A DNA stretch of 64,000 bases from Trichomonas vaginalis G3 (GCF_026262505.1 NC_067204.1:3815797-3879796), one strand, 5' to 3'; positions 39,652 through 49,885 are shown, counted from the first letter of the stretch. Program-made: numbers and translations. The notes: generated by a model not told the origin, from the letters alone.

Positions 39652-39698
39652 TTTCCGGTCATAAATTTGAAATGTAATTCTAATTTAGATGTTTTCAT

Positions 39699-39733
39699 TT
39701 AATTCTATCGGCGCTTCGCGCCGATAGAATTAA
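39699..39733. repeat. perfect 16-bp-stem hairpin
   Basis: TTAATTCTATCGGCGC, loop TTC, then its exact complement. Confidence 0.85.
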
Positions 39734-40924
39734 GACTGTATATAAGGTAGTCACAAAATCTAAGTAGAAGGGCTTTGAAATATTGAGGGGATTTGAAATT
39801 TTGGCTCTCAAAATTTACCCTTCCTCACTACTCGAATTCCGAGCCTCTCAATGAATTTCCTCTCAATTTTGAATGGTTTATATTGACTTTTGAATACCTT
39901 TATTGAGAACAAAAAATAAATATATTAAGATTCGTATACTATTGGCATTTTTCATAAAATGAAGGCCTAAAAAACAGGGCCATTCAAAAAATGAATTGTT
40001 TTGGGGAGTAGTGGATCTAGCATCTGTGTAACAAATAATAAAGATTGGCCGTAAAAATTAGGCCTAATCTCTTTTTGGTAAAATTTTGGAAATTGATATC
40101 TCTTTATATTCGTCTGTCGTGAGGTACAGATAACAAGATGATGGAGTAAATGTTTTTGACATATTCACTTTTCACCATATTGGCCGAAATTAAGTATATT
40201 GATGCTAATTTTTTGTTTTTTACCTTGTTTTTAGGGGCACTACTATTTATTCATCTTTGTATCATTTTTGTTGAGCTCGTATTGAAAAACAATCAATGAA
40301 ATCCATGTTTTTATTTGAAATCTGATAAAGTTAAACGTGCATATAAGTTTCTAGCTGATATCACTCAATTGCAAATTCATATATATGCAATTCAAAAAAA
40401 TGAGAAAAATTTCGGATTGTCCAAATTGAAGGATATAATTTTTTTTCTTTAGCCAATAAATCAATGTATTATATTGCATTCATTATCCAATGAGTAGTTA
40501 CACATAATATTAGCATATAACACTCTTGCTGTTTACAAATACAAATTTTGATTTGATTATTTTGTTTAAAGCTATTCTATTTATAGTGATCTCTTATATA
40601 ACATGTTGTATAAAATATCTATATTACTATTATTGTATTTCATGAATCTTTTTTCATTAATAAAATTTTATTGGAAAAATTTCAACTTTTCATTAATCTA
40701 AATTGACATCTGTGATGCTTCCTATTCTGTTACAACTATTAAAGCTTACATTTAAATTCGAATTCAAAATTTCAAAATTTTTTAAATTGATCAATACAAT
40801 GATTTTAATAATATATATTTGTTTGTGCTTTTAAATTTCTTAAGCTTTCAAAATTTAAGAGAATTGATAACTTAATACAATATGATCTTAATGATATACT
40901 AATTAATAATTCGCAAAATGTAAA

Positions 40925-40980
40925 AAAGTCTTCTCAAAACTAAATTCAATGCCTTTCAATCGAGATTTTGAGAAGACTTT
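40925..40980. repeat. perfect 15-bp inverted repeat
   Basis: AAAGTCTTCTCAAAA at 40,925-40,939 pairs with TTTTGAGAAGACTTT at 40,966-40,980 around a 26-base loop. Confidence 0.85.
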
Positions 40981-41102
40981 GCGGATATTTATTCTACAAT
41001 AAATTAGATTCTTATTTTTATATTTTTTATGACTTATTTTTGATAGTTTTCGTTCAGAAATTTTAATCATATTTTAAGTAAACATATATTAGTATTCTTC
41101 AT

Positions 41103-41133
41103 TATTTGGTTGGCGCAAAGCGCCAACCAAATA
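41103..41133. repeat. perfect 14-bp-stem hairpin
   Basis: TATTTGGTTGGCGC, loop AAA, then its exact complement. Confidence 0.85.
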
Positions 41134-41175
41134 GTGAATAATTCAATTTTTCAAAAAATTATTTAATTTGGCCGA

Positions 41176-41213
41176 AGGTGGCGTGCTTGCCCGAAGGGCA
41201 AGCGAAGCCACCT
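41176..41213. repeat. two-tier hairpin
   Basis: Outer stem AGGTGGC/GCCACCT and inner stem GCTTGCCC/GGGCAAGC with loop GAA; a small symmetric bulge separates them. Confidence 0.8.
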
Positions 41214-41451
41214 GAGGTCCCAAATTATATTTGATCAAATATATATCTTCACACTGCAGATCAATAAATCACATGATATGCTTGTGAATGATTTTGAATA
41301 TATTTCTGCGTATCTTATAGTGATTTCTCTTATTTTCCTAGTAAATTTAGCAAATGCTTTTCAAAATGTTTAAGAATTAGCTCTATAAGGCCTGAAATTA
41401 GATTTTCAAAATTTTCACAAGTAAAAAAAAGGAAGTTTTGTTGCTCTCTCG

Positions 41452-44112
41452 ATGGATAAGATAGTTTCAAGACTTCTATCAACAGAGGAACATCCTGACA
41501 TTGTTGGATGTAAAGATTTTGTAGAGTTTGATTCATTAACTACAAAAGAACTCGATAAATATTCTTTATTTTGTACAGACGATCCTGTTCTACCAGTTTA
41601 CGCAGAGCAACATAAATTACTCCAAAAATTAGATTCTAAATTTATATATTGTATTAACTTTCCTTTCAACAAAGTTTATTTTCAATTAAATAACTATTCA
41701 GATCTAGAAACATGCTCACTATACGAATGTCCTAGTTCTAAAGATAAATCATATTTAGAAACTGCGAAGCCAATCGCCAATTTAAATTTTTTGGATAAAT
41801 TTAAACCAAATCGAATATCATCTTTAGATATAATGGATACATTTTGTAGTATTACTCGATTTGTCTCTCATTTAGATACAAATAATAGATATATTGTCAA
41901 AATTACAGCTCCTCCATTTTATCAATCGCCAGCAATAGTTTTAGATATCAGTTTTAGAAAGAAAAGAGCAATTTGTTTAACATTACTTAATTCTCTCGAA
42001 GAAGAAATACAGAAACATCCTTTTATTATTTCTCAAGACACGATATCGACGAGTTACGTAGGCAAATCACGAGAACGCTTTTATACAAAATTTGACCAGT
42101 CAGAATTTGTCAAAGGATATCTATTTCATGGCTTTAAAATCGTAAGTAAACACATTTTAACGGAAGTTCCTTTAAGTTCGATACAAACATGGAGTTCAGT
42201 CATTTATGGAAATGAATTAAAGAACCTTGTGTATACTAGAATCCCTCAAAAAGACGAACCCGCAGCTCGAGCAACAATTTTCGGTAATAGTAATGATTCT
42301 GAAGGTTTATACGAAGAATCTGATTCAGAACTATCATTAACCAATAAAAACATCGAAAATGATCCGTCTGCCATTCAATTGAAGAAATTATTGAATACAA
42401 ATCCATTAGCAAGTCAAAATAATAATCAAAATCAAGCCAACCGAGAAATAATATCTAAAACTGAGTTCAATAAGATCATTTCTGTGTTACAACAAGGAGT
42501 TGCAGCATTAAAACCGAAATTTCATAAAGTTTTTGAAGTCAATACAACGTTCATTAGTGATTTCAACACATTTTTGGAAGAATTATCAATATTGTCGAGG
42601 AAATATTCGATTGATCAAAAGAATATTTCAAGATTCGCTTCTAAAATGCGCGATCGTCAACTGAAGACTGATAATTTCAAAATAAGAGCGTCAATTGTTA
42701 AAATGTCCAATAGCGCGAGAAGATTATATGAATTAGTCACAAAGTATTATGGTTTCACGCCGTCCACTAATCCTATCGGGTTTGTGAAGTCCAAGAAAAG
42801 CAAACCTTTGTATCCAACTGCAGATCCTGCTGTTCTACAAAAATTAAATAATTTATTTGTAAAAAATGTCACTCCTGAAATACTTGAAAAGGCAAAATTT
42901 GAACAGCAACAACAGCAGCAACAGCAAAAGTCGAAAATTTCTGGTTCTGACAATGAACAAATTGAAATTGGACTTAAATCAGAATCAGAAAGCTCAGATG
43001 ATGAGTTTGTACCTCCCGACCAAGAATCCCCTGATGATTTTGCTGATTTGAATACGGGAGCAAGAAATATTTTACTTACTCCGCAACCGCCAAGCGAGAA
43101 ACCTCCAATTCAAGTAACCAATATAATGCCTCAACCTCCTGTTCAAGTTCCTCCAGCAATTAGTCAAAATTTGCCTCAAAATACTAATCTTAATTTGGTC
43201 AATGCTCAAAACAATCTCCACGACTCACGATGGAAGGTAGAAGTTAATAATACATTAACACAGAACTTAAACAACTTGATTCGAATGGAGAAAACTCAAA
43301 AAGCAGTAAATGTTGCCCAGCCATTGATGATTCAGCCAGTACAGCCTAGTATGATCCCTCCTGTTAATCGTACCATTCCTGAATATAATAAAAGCGTTCA
43401 AAATATTCAAAATCAGAATATTATTCCACAAGGAATGGCTATTAACCATAATATACCAATGCAGAAAATGCAAGCTCCTCCTCAGAATATTTCTATGCCA
43501 CAACCACAGCCAGTTCAGCAAAATATTCTTAATTATGTTATTTCACCACCAAAACAGCAGCCACCACCACCTCAAACTGTTACTACTCCTACTGTTCCAC
43601 CTGTACAACCCGTTGAAACTCCGAAACAATACGCCAAAGTCGGATTTGAATTTATTGCACCAGGAACTGTTATTTCTGTGCCTAAAGATGTTAATGAGAA
43701 GTATGCTATATCGATTCCTTCATTTTGTTTAACTGTTCCTCGTCATGCCGCAAAAATTCTTACTGATTTCCGACCAATTATTAATATTTCGGTTGGTGAT
43801 TTGGTAATGCTTGAAGACAACAATATATATTGCATTCAAAACATTTTAAACGATGTTTTTGTTGGATTTAATACATCTTCTAGAAAGAACATCAAAAAAA
43901 GCGAAATTAAGATGAAATTGCAGTCAGATAACCAATCTTTCTCTGGAAACCGCAAGAGACTGTTCAATGGAGACCGTGTTCGCGTTACAATTCAAAATCA
44001 CCCTGATGCAACAATTTTAAGGGTCTACAATAACATAGCTTATATGAAATTTGAAGCAAGTGGCTCTGTTTATTACGAAGCGTTGCCAACTTCCTCTTTG
44101 ATTTTGAATTAG
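41452..44112 (+). CDS. trichomonad-type unknown protein, 886 aa
   Basis: The N-terminal 280 residues are folded (MDKIVSRLLSTEEHPDIVGC, FCSITRFVSHLDTNNRYIVK). A helical middle (about 320-470) has KFHKVFEVNTTFISDFNTFL. A Gln/Pro-rich disordered part (about 480-730) follows, with a Gln run near residue 485. The C-terminal 155 residues contain beta-rich segments, GFEFIAPGTVISVPKDVNEK, INISVGDLVMLEDNNIYCIQ and GDRVRVTIQNHPDATILRVY, which look like repeated SH3-like barrels. Such a plan suits a transcription, chromatin or scaffold protein. No family is recognised. A decayed partial copy lies at 36,316-36,498. Confidence 0.75.
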   Translation: MDKIVSRLLSTEEHPDIVGCKDFVEFDSLTTKELDKYSLFCTDDPVLPVYAEQHKLLQKLDSKFIYCINFPFNKVYFQLNNYSDLETCSLYECPSSKDKSYLETAKPIANLNFLDKFKPNRISSLDIMDTFCSITRFVSHLDTNNRYIVKITAPPFYQSPAIVLDISFRKKRAICLTLLNSLEEEIQKHPFIISQDTISTSYVGKSRERFYTKFDQSEFVKGYLFHGFKIVSKHILTEVPLSSIQTWSSVIYGNELKNLVYTRIPQKDEPAARATIFGNSNDSEGLYEESDSELSLTNKNIENDPSAIQLKKLLNTNPLASQNNNQNQANREIISKTEFNKIISVLQQGVAALKPKFHKVFEVNTTFISDFNTFLEELSILSRKYSIDQKNISRFASKMRDRQLKTDNFKIRASIVKMSNSARRLYELVTKYYGFTPSTNPIGFVKSKKSKPLYPTADPAVLQKLNNLFVKNVTPEILEKAKFEQQQQQQQQKSKISGSDNEQIEIGLKSESESSDDEFVPPDQESPDDFADLNTGARNILLTPQPPSEKPPIQVTNIMPQPPVQVPPAISQNLPQNTNLNLVNAQNNLHDSRWKVEVNNTLTQNLNNLIRMEKTQKAVNVAQPLMIQPVQPSMIPPVNRTIPEYNKSVQNIQNQNIIPQGMAINHNIPMQKMQAPPQNISMPQPQPVQQNILNYVISPPKQQPPPPQTVTTPTVPPVQPVETPKQYAKVGFEFIAPGTVISVPKDVNEKYAISIPSFCLTVPRHAAKILTDFRPIINISVGDLVMLEDNNIYCIQNILNDVFVGFNTSSRKNIKKSEIKMKLQSDNQSFSGNRKRLFNGDRVRVTIQNHPDATILRVYNNIAYMKFEASGSVYYEALPTSSLILN

Positions 44113-44513
44113 ACAAAAATCATAATTTTTTATTTTTATTTCTATTTCTATTTGTTTTTATAAATACATTAATATTATTCATACGTATACTTGTGTTTCT
44201 TAGAATACCTTTCCATTTTAAAGAAAATTTGTAAAATATCTTTCCATATAAAGAGATTTGTAAGAAGTTACTTATGGAAGAGTGTATCTACTCTGATTCA
44301 GATTTATAATGAATGCATATATATTCATGAAAAAAGGTGATTTAATGTTATTGTAAAATATACATTCAAATAAATGTTTAAATCAAGATAAATTTTGCAT
44401 TGTTGAGAGTTAAAAGTACTTTATCACATGTCTGTGTAGAATAAACCCTCAAATTTTTTCTTGGACTCAAGATTTTAGATTTACTTTCTAAAACGAACAA
44501 GGCTTTTATGTTA
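44113..44513. other. 3' flank, 401 bp
   Basis: AT-rich sequence after the 886-aa gene. It ends in TTTATGTTA (44,505-44,513), the target duplication of the next element. No gene is seen. Confidence 0.35.
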
Positions 44514-45165
44514 GGGAACAGGACAAATTTGCCACACGGCACTTTTTTTAAAGAAAATTAATGGAGCGGAGCGATACTCTGCTGCAGGAGCCCCAAGGCT
44601 CCCAATCATTACGAAAGGGAGCCTCAGGGCTCCTGAGAATCCATCAGCAGAGGCCTTTTCATTTGGCCTCTGCTGATCAAAGATTCGGCGAAGCCATTCT
44701 TCGTCTCAGGAGCCCCAAGGCTCCCAATCATTACGAAAGGGAGCCTCAGGGCTCCTGAGAAACCTCTTTGAGAAGGTTTTCTTTAAGAAAACCTTCTCAA
44801 AGATGATTGTCAGCATTCACTCAAAATCTACCAAGAGTTTCAAAGTTTCAAATCTATCTGAAATGAAGCTTTGAATCTCTTGTATATCTAATTGTAGAGA
44901 TACCTTTTCAAAATGTCTTCTATTGATTAAATTTAATCAGTAAAAGTCATTTTGAAAAGGTACATCTCTATAATTGCTATTGAGCATTCACTCTTGGAAC
45001 CTTGGAGCTCTTGTGTAGTGCATGAAAACTCCAAGATTCTAGCATAAAACATATATCATAGACATAATTTCTTCAAATATAATTTAAGGTTATTTTTTAA
45101 AAAAACGAGAAAAGCGTAATTTAAGGTTATTAAAAAGTGACACTTGGCAAATTTGTCCCGCACTC
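44514..45165. mobile_element. Mutator-like miniature element packed with hairpins, 652 bp
   Basis: A perfect 9-bp target duplication TTTATGTTA flanks it (44,505-44,513 and 45,166-45,174). The ends form imperfect terminal inverted repeats sharing GGACAAATTTGCCA and a CACTTTTT tract. Inside are hairpins CAGCAGAGGCC/GGCCTCTGCTG, CTTTGAGAAGGTTTTCTT with its complement, and CCTTTTCAAAATG with its complement. There is also a 121-bp-spaced direct repeat of GGGAGCCTCAGGGCTCCTGA. No coding capacity. GC-rich blocks stand out from the AT-rich flanks. Confidence 0.75.
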
Positions 45166-45247
45166 TTTATGTTATTTTATGAGTCTGCTTTTTTAAAGGG
45201 CCAGATATAAAGACAGCCAGGATTTAATGGTTCTTCTTCATATTTAA

Positions 45248-45898
45248 GGGTGCGCTCGGGAGGATCATGTAAACTTCAGAATTTAGAACCTTAATTTTTA
45301 AGCAATAACTTGGTACCTAAATAGGTAGGAAAACTCTAAAAATATCAAAAAATACAACTTGGCTCCATAATAATCCTGTCATGGTGGCTGTTTGTATCCC
45401 CTAGTATTTTCCTCTTGAATCTCTTTTTCTGTCGAAATTAAATTCAAATCTCAGAAGTAGAAGTGAATAATCGACTTATTACTGCTATTATACGAATAAA
45501 TAAATTCATTATATTATTTTTATTTACATAATATCTGTTTGAAGTCCATAATTCTATAAATTTTTCTTCAAAAACATTACAATCTTGATAGTTTTGATAC
45601 TGTTTAATAGGTTTTTGGCACCTTATTTAGTATTTACTACGTATAGAGTCGATCTGAACTTAATTTTCGGAAATTTAAAATATTTATTATAAGTAAAATC
45701 TGATTTGAAATTTATGTTTAACTACTCATATCTTGCATTATCCTGAGTAGCTTTTGTAAAAATTCATCAAAAAAGATTTTAACGTGTTTTAATTTTTATT
45801 TTTTAAAATAATGCATATTATTATATAACTAGCATATTTACAAATTTTAGTGCTTTCAAAAATTTAATCCTCCTCCTCTCAAATAAACGTGCATTTTT
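45248..45898. mobile_element. TTAA-flanked non-autonomous DNA element, copy 2
   Basis: It begins GGGTGCGCTCGGGAGGATCA after TTAA (45,244-45,247) and tracks copy 1 (28,704-29,370) throughout. It ends near CCTCCTCTCAAATAAACGTG with TTAA at 45,899-45,902, although the final repeat is degraded. Many substitutions against copy 1 show an older or independent insertion. No coding capacity. Confidence 0.6.
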
Positions 45899-46597
45899 TT
45901 AATTACTATTTATGGTGTTCTTTCCCTATTTTTTCCTCTCAATTTCGTAAAAAAAGTTCTCAATTTTCCTTAAATTCAAGTTTTTTCCATAAAATAATAA
46001 TGATCATGCTAAAAAGAATGCGATCATTCAAATATGGCAAAGCAAATTCAATTTAATTTACTCAAAATAGGCTAAAATCTTAATCTCACTTGTTTACCTT
46101 ATGATATTTTATTCCAGATTCTCAGATTACCAATAAATTGGGTTAAATCAAGAACATATTCTCATATTACTAAAACTAAACATCTTTCTTTAATTTAAAT
46201 TTTTTAATTAATTATTAATCAAGATTAAAATAATTAGTCGCAAAATATGTTGTCCTAAGGCTATCTGAACATTTTCTTTAGATATATTCTATATTTCAAT
46301 GAAAACAATTTTCATTTTTATTTCGAGATTAAAAAGAATTGAATAAATAAGTAGAAATTAAGAAGGAAAAAAAAGGAAAAATAGGAGGAAGGGAAAAAGG
46401 GAAAAAATAATTAAGGGTATAATTCATATTAAACGTCATTAATCATTTTTTGTCATTGATGGGAATTGAAGGTCGAAAAAATAAATAAAGAAGTAATTTT
46501 GTAGTAACAACAACAATTTATTAAATAAATAACAAACTAATGGATAAAAATAACATAAAAATCGAAAATAATATATACATAACAAAAAAAAATACAT
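45899..46597. other. intergenic, 699 bp
   Basis: No gene. A purine-rich stretch at about 46,365-46,410 (GGAAAAAAAAGGAAAAATAG) is the only notable feature. The right end is the 3' flank of the kinase gene. Confidence 0.3.
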
Positions 46598-48211
46598 TCA
46601 AAAGCCTAAGAACTCGCAGAGTCTTCCTTCAAAGTCATCCAGTGTATATTGGTCGCCCTTGATTCTTTGGATCGTAAATCCAATTAAGCCAAATCCGCGA
46701 TGAACGCATCCCATTGTCAAAGAGAAATAAACTTCATGTTCTCCCTTTATCTTGCAGTATAATGAGAAGTCGTATTCGCTTACAATGTCAATATTCTCTT
46801 CTTTTGACATAAATGCAAATAATTTCTCCCATAAAACTTGTGGATCGTCGAGTGTCGTGTGCTGGCAGTTCAATATAGGCAGCTCAACATCTTTGAACAG
46901 AGAAAGGAACCTCATCATCTGATCTTGCCTGATATTCCTCGTAATTGTTTGATTTTTGGTTGCAACGGATCTTTGCTTCTTTTGAGCGGATTTACAACGT
47001 AATTTCGAGACTTTTAGGAATGGTTCGAGACTGGGAAGTCGTTCCTTTGCTTGTGGGGATGTCATTCCGAATGGTAATGGCCGGACTTTGACAGGAGGAG
47101 TAATCGCAGGTAAATGCTTCGTAGAAGTAATGGATGGAAGTGGTTCTGATGGTCTGGCAAGGCCAACATTTGGTAAATTGACGTATCCAAGCTGGTATTT
47201 TCTACGAATTAATCGATATGTAATTGTTTGATCGACATCCATATGATCTTCTTGGCCATCCTTGAGAACTCCGAGGTCTTTGATAACATGCAATGCAGCT
47301 CTGTTGATACGGGCCGTGTAATCTTTGACAGGAGGCTTTGGCAATATGTTTTTATTAATCCAAGGGTCGTTCATGATTTCTGCTGGTGTAGGACGCTCCG
47401 TTGGATTTGGATTGAGTAATCTTTTGAGTAAATCTGTGGCTAATTCTGTTGGTAATGGTGGGATTTTAAGATCTGCTTTGACAATTGATTGAAGTAACTC
47501 AGGAATCGAAAGTCCTTTGAACGGGAAATCGCCACATAGTGTAATATATAAAATAACACCAAGTGACCATGAATCTACATAAATTGGGTTGTGTGGAATA
47601 CCTTTAATGATTTCTGGTGGTGAGTAGTGAGGTGTACCGCAAACTGAATCAATTAGACCGTCTTTTGGGTCGTAATATCTTGAAAAACCAAAGTCTGCTA
47701 AACGAATTTGGCCTCGATCATCAAGAAGTACGTTTTCTAGCTTAAGATCTCTATGAACGCAATGTAGTGAGTGCATATAAGCTACAACCTTAACGATAGG
47801 CCTAAAGACTTCTCTTGCATCTGAATCTGTAAGAGGAGCTTTTGCTTTAATAAAATCGAAGAGTTCACCACCAGAAGCGTATTCCAGGACGACCCATATT
47901 CTGTCGCCTGAATCTATAACATCATATAACTCTGTAACATGTTTACAATCACCTAATAATCGAAGTGTTGAAATTTCACGAAGAAGTAAGATTTTTTTGT
48001 GTTGTTCGCGTAATTGAACTTTGTTAAGGATTTTAATGGCGACTTTATCACCTGTAATGATATGAATTGCTAATCTAACACTCGCATTTCTGTTTTGAGC
48101 AATAATACCAGAAAATTGGTAAATTTTTTCGATTTCTGGAACAGTAAGCTGTCGCATACCAACATCTTTGAACATGTTCCAGTCATCTTCTTCAGAAGGT
48201 TGATCAGTCAT
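46598..48211 (-). CDS. CAMK/AMPK-like serine/threonine kinase with KA1-like C-terminus
   Basis: This is a 537-aa kinase counting from the ATG at 48,211. Key residues: VAIKIL (Lys about 60), HRDLKLEN (Asp about 145), DFGFSR (Asp about 163), and CGTPHYSPPEI in place of APE. The Gly-loop is unusual, YQFSGIIAQNRNASVRLA, without the normal GxGxxG. The last 100 residues (EVYFSLTMGCVHRGFGLIGF, KGDQYTLDDFEGRLCEFLGF) look like a KA1 domain of AMPK/MARK kinases. The frame is open 22 codons further to an ATG at 48,277, but that part overlaps a GACAAATTTGCC repeat, so I prefer 48,211. It is likely a signalling kinase. Confidence 0.9.
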   Translation of the reverse strand: MTDQPSEEDDWNMFKDVGMRQLTVPEIEKIYQFSGIIAQNRNASVRLAIHIITGDKVAIKILNKVQLREQHKKILLLREISTLRLLGDCKHVTELYDVIDSGDRIWVVLEYASGGELFDFIKAKAPLTDSDAREVFRPIVKVVAYMHSLHCVHRDLKLENVLLDDRGQIRLADFGFSRYYDPKDGLIDSVCGTPHYSPPEIIKGIPHNPIYVDSWSLGVILYITLCGDFPFKGLSIPELLQSIVKADLKIPPLPTELATDLLKRLLNPNPTERPTPAEIMNDPWINKNILPKPPVKDYTARINRAALHVIKDLGVLKDGQEDHMDVDQTITYRLIRRKYQLGYVNLPNVGLARPSEPLPSITSTKHLPAITPPVKVRPLPFGMTSPQAKERLPSLEPFLKVSKLRCKSAQKKQRSVATKNQTITRNIRQDQMMRFLSLFKDVELPILNCQHTTLDDPQVLWEKLFAFMSKEENIDIVSEYDFSLYCKIKGEHEVYFSLTMGCVHRGFGLIGFTIQRIKGDQYTLDDFEGRLCEFLGF

Positions 48212-48954
48212 ATAAAATTTTGAAAAAACGTTTTTTTTTTGGGGGCGACAAATTTGCCCAGCCAGTAAAGTATTCATTTTTTTTGCATTTTTTTAAAGCT
48301 TCTTAACTTAAATCATGGAATGTCTCAAAGACAAAAGTAGCATACAGCATGTAAAGCTAAAGAAAGATAATCATAATTAATACCTTAATTTTTAATATTA
48401 CGCATTTTTAGGTGCAAAATTTAAAAACATTCTAATACAATAGAGCAGTTTCCAAAAGTAGCATACAGCATGTAAAGCTAAAGAAAGATAATCATAATTA
48501 ATACCTTAATTTTTAATATTACGCATTTTTAGGTGCAAAATTTAAAAACATTCTAATACAATAGAGCAGTTTCCAAAAGTAGCATACAGCATGTAAAGCT
48601 AAAGAAAGATAATCATAATTAATACCTTTAAAGTTTAAAATCTTGATTTTTTTTAAAATCAAATATTTATAACTTTAATACATACAGCTTAAACCTTATA
48701 CTTGTTTTCTCTTGTGAGAAAGCAATCTTACAAAGCTAACAATCCTAAAAAATAAAAAATTAAAATTTAATAATTTAATCTAACAAAATTTCTCTCTTTA
48801 TCCTTTTGCACTCTTTATATGCAACTCAAATCCATCATATAATATTCCTATAATACTCTTGCCTCAAACAATGACGAACAAACTGCTATTCTCATTTAAT
48901 TACAGACCAAATCTATTCAAATTTCTGAATTTTTAATTTTCATTTCAATTTCAA
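48212..48954. promoter_or_regulatory. divergent promoter region with 121-bp tandem repeat
   Basis: This lies between the outward-reading kinase and zinc-finger genes. A 121-bp unit starting CAAAAGTAGCATACAGCATG occurs at 48,332, 48,453 and 48,574 (the third partial). TCATTTC is about 12 bases before the zinc-finger gene's ATG, a good initiator match. A GACAAATTTGCC fragment like the terminal repeat of the element at 44,514 lies near 48,250. Confidence 0.6.
48332..48630. repeat. 121-bp tandem repeat, about 2.5 copies
   Basis: Near-identical units begin at 48,332, 48,453 and 48,574; the last breaks off after about 57 bases. No coding frame crosses it. Confidence 0.9.
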
Positions 48955-49461
48955 ATGAAATTAGAAGAAGAAACTATCTTTACTGTTATGGATCTTTGTA
49001 AATTTGGAGTTAAACAAGAAATACAAGCACAGTATGGATATGGTGAACGTGTCAGGAAAGAAAGATCTCAGATTTCATTCCACTGCAAATATCCAAAATG
49101 TCCTGCACATTTTAATGTTGCAATATTGGATCAAAATAAATACAAACTAATCAAAATAGTTGAAGAACATGATCATTCCGCCCCAAATGACAAAAGTCAA
49201 TATTCGTCTGTCTTTTATCGCAAATATTTAGAACATTACTTCCAAACAGATGACAATCAAAGAGCGATAGCACAGCTAAATGCATTCAAAGATCTTGAAA
49301 TTCCTCTTACAGGTCCGTCCATTCCAGAGATGTACGCTCAAAAACCACGTGCAATCAAACGATTTGCAGAGAGAATAGTTAGTATACAAGTCTCGTGTAC
49401 GGAGGCACTGCGTTCCTCCATACGCAATACTTGTGAATTTGACACTTTACAAAACCGTTAA
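48955..49461 (+). CDS. FAR1-like zinc-finger protein, 168 aa
   Basis: The N-terminal half has the FAR1/MULE-transposase DNA-binding fold: FHCKYPKCPAHFNVAILDQN, then IKIVEEHDHSAPN. This gives a C-x4-C ... H-x-H zinc site of the WRKY-GCM1 group. Nothing like a transposase core follows; the rest is helical (FYRKYLEHYFQTDDNQRAIA, RAIKRFAERIVSIQVSCTEA). It may be a domesticated transcription factor or the stump of a Mutator transposase. It stands just left of the palindromic element. Confidence 0.7.
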   Translation: MKLEEETIFTVMDLCKFGVKQEIQAQYGYGERVRKERSQISFHCKYPKCPAHFNVAILDQNKYKLIKIVEEHDHSAPNDKSQYSSVFYRKYLEHYFQTDDNQRAIAQLNAFKDLEIPLTGPSIPEMYAQKPRAIKRFAERIVSIQVSCTEALRSSIRNTCEFDTLQNR

Positions 49462-49558
49462 CGTATGTTTTACAACACAAACACAAACACCAACTTAACC
49501 TTAAATATTTATAAAGTCGCCAACCACTTCACCTCACTACTGTAAAAAATAAACGTTC

Positions 49559-49885
49559 TCACTTACAAAAGTATTGCAACTCTTCCCATTGTTGTGCTTC
49601 ACACAATAGTTCATATTCTTCAGTATCGCTGCTGTCGCTCCAATCGTCAGAGTCAAAGTCACTGTCAAAATAAATGTTAGTAAGTTTTGACAAAGCTAAT
49701 GAAACACGTTTACCGTTTGTATCGTATGCTTGTATAAACTTTCCATTCTTCATTCCTTCATAAACGCTCAAACTAACTTTACCCTTTCTCCCTCGTATCT
49801 GATAGAATGTATTTTCACGAGGAACGAAGAACAAATTCTTGAACTCATGACCGTTGTAGTTTGTTATCTCAATAGTTTTCGTCAT
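49559..49885 (-). CDS. small acidic protein of the element, 108 aa
   Basis: The frame starts at an ATG and is clean. The N-terminal 70 residues are beta-like and basic (TKTIEITNYNGHEFKNLFFV, QIRGRKGKVSLSVYEGMKNG). The C-terminus is acidic (DSDFDSDDWSDSSDTEEYEL). No family is recognised. It lies near the left border of the palindromic element and would be expected in the other arm beyond the right edge. Confidence 0.5.
   Translation of the reverse strand: MTKTIEITNYNGHEFKNLFFVPRENTFYQIRGRKGKVSLSVYEGMKNGKFIQAYDTNGKRVSLALSKLTNIYFDSDFDSDDWSDSSDTEEYELLCEAQQWEELQYFCK

Larger units (their letters stand above)
39652..41451. other. gene-poor interval with GC-rich hairpins
   Basis: This 1.8-kb interval has no credible gene. 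It contains four strong hairpins, at 39,699-39,733, 40,925-40,980, 41,103-41,133 and 41,176-41,213, in otherwise very AT-rich DNA. The 3' end is the upstream region of the 886-aa gene, with TTTTCACAAG about 35 bases before its ATG. Confidence 0.5.

Noticed and set aside
41330-41536. 68-codon minus-strand frame
   Set aside because: Overlaps the start and promoter of the 886-aa gene; antisense shadow.
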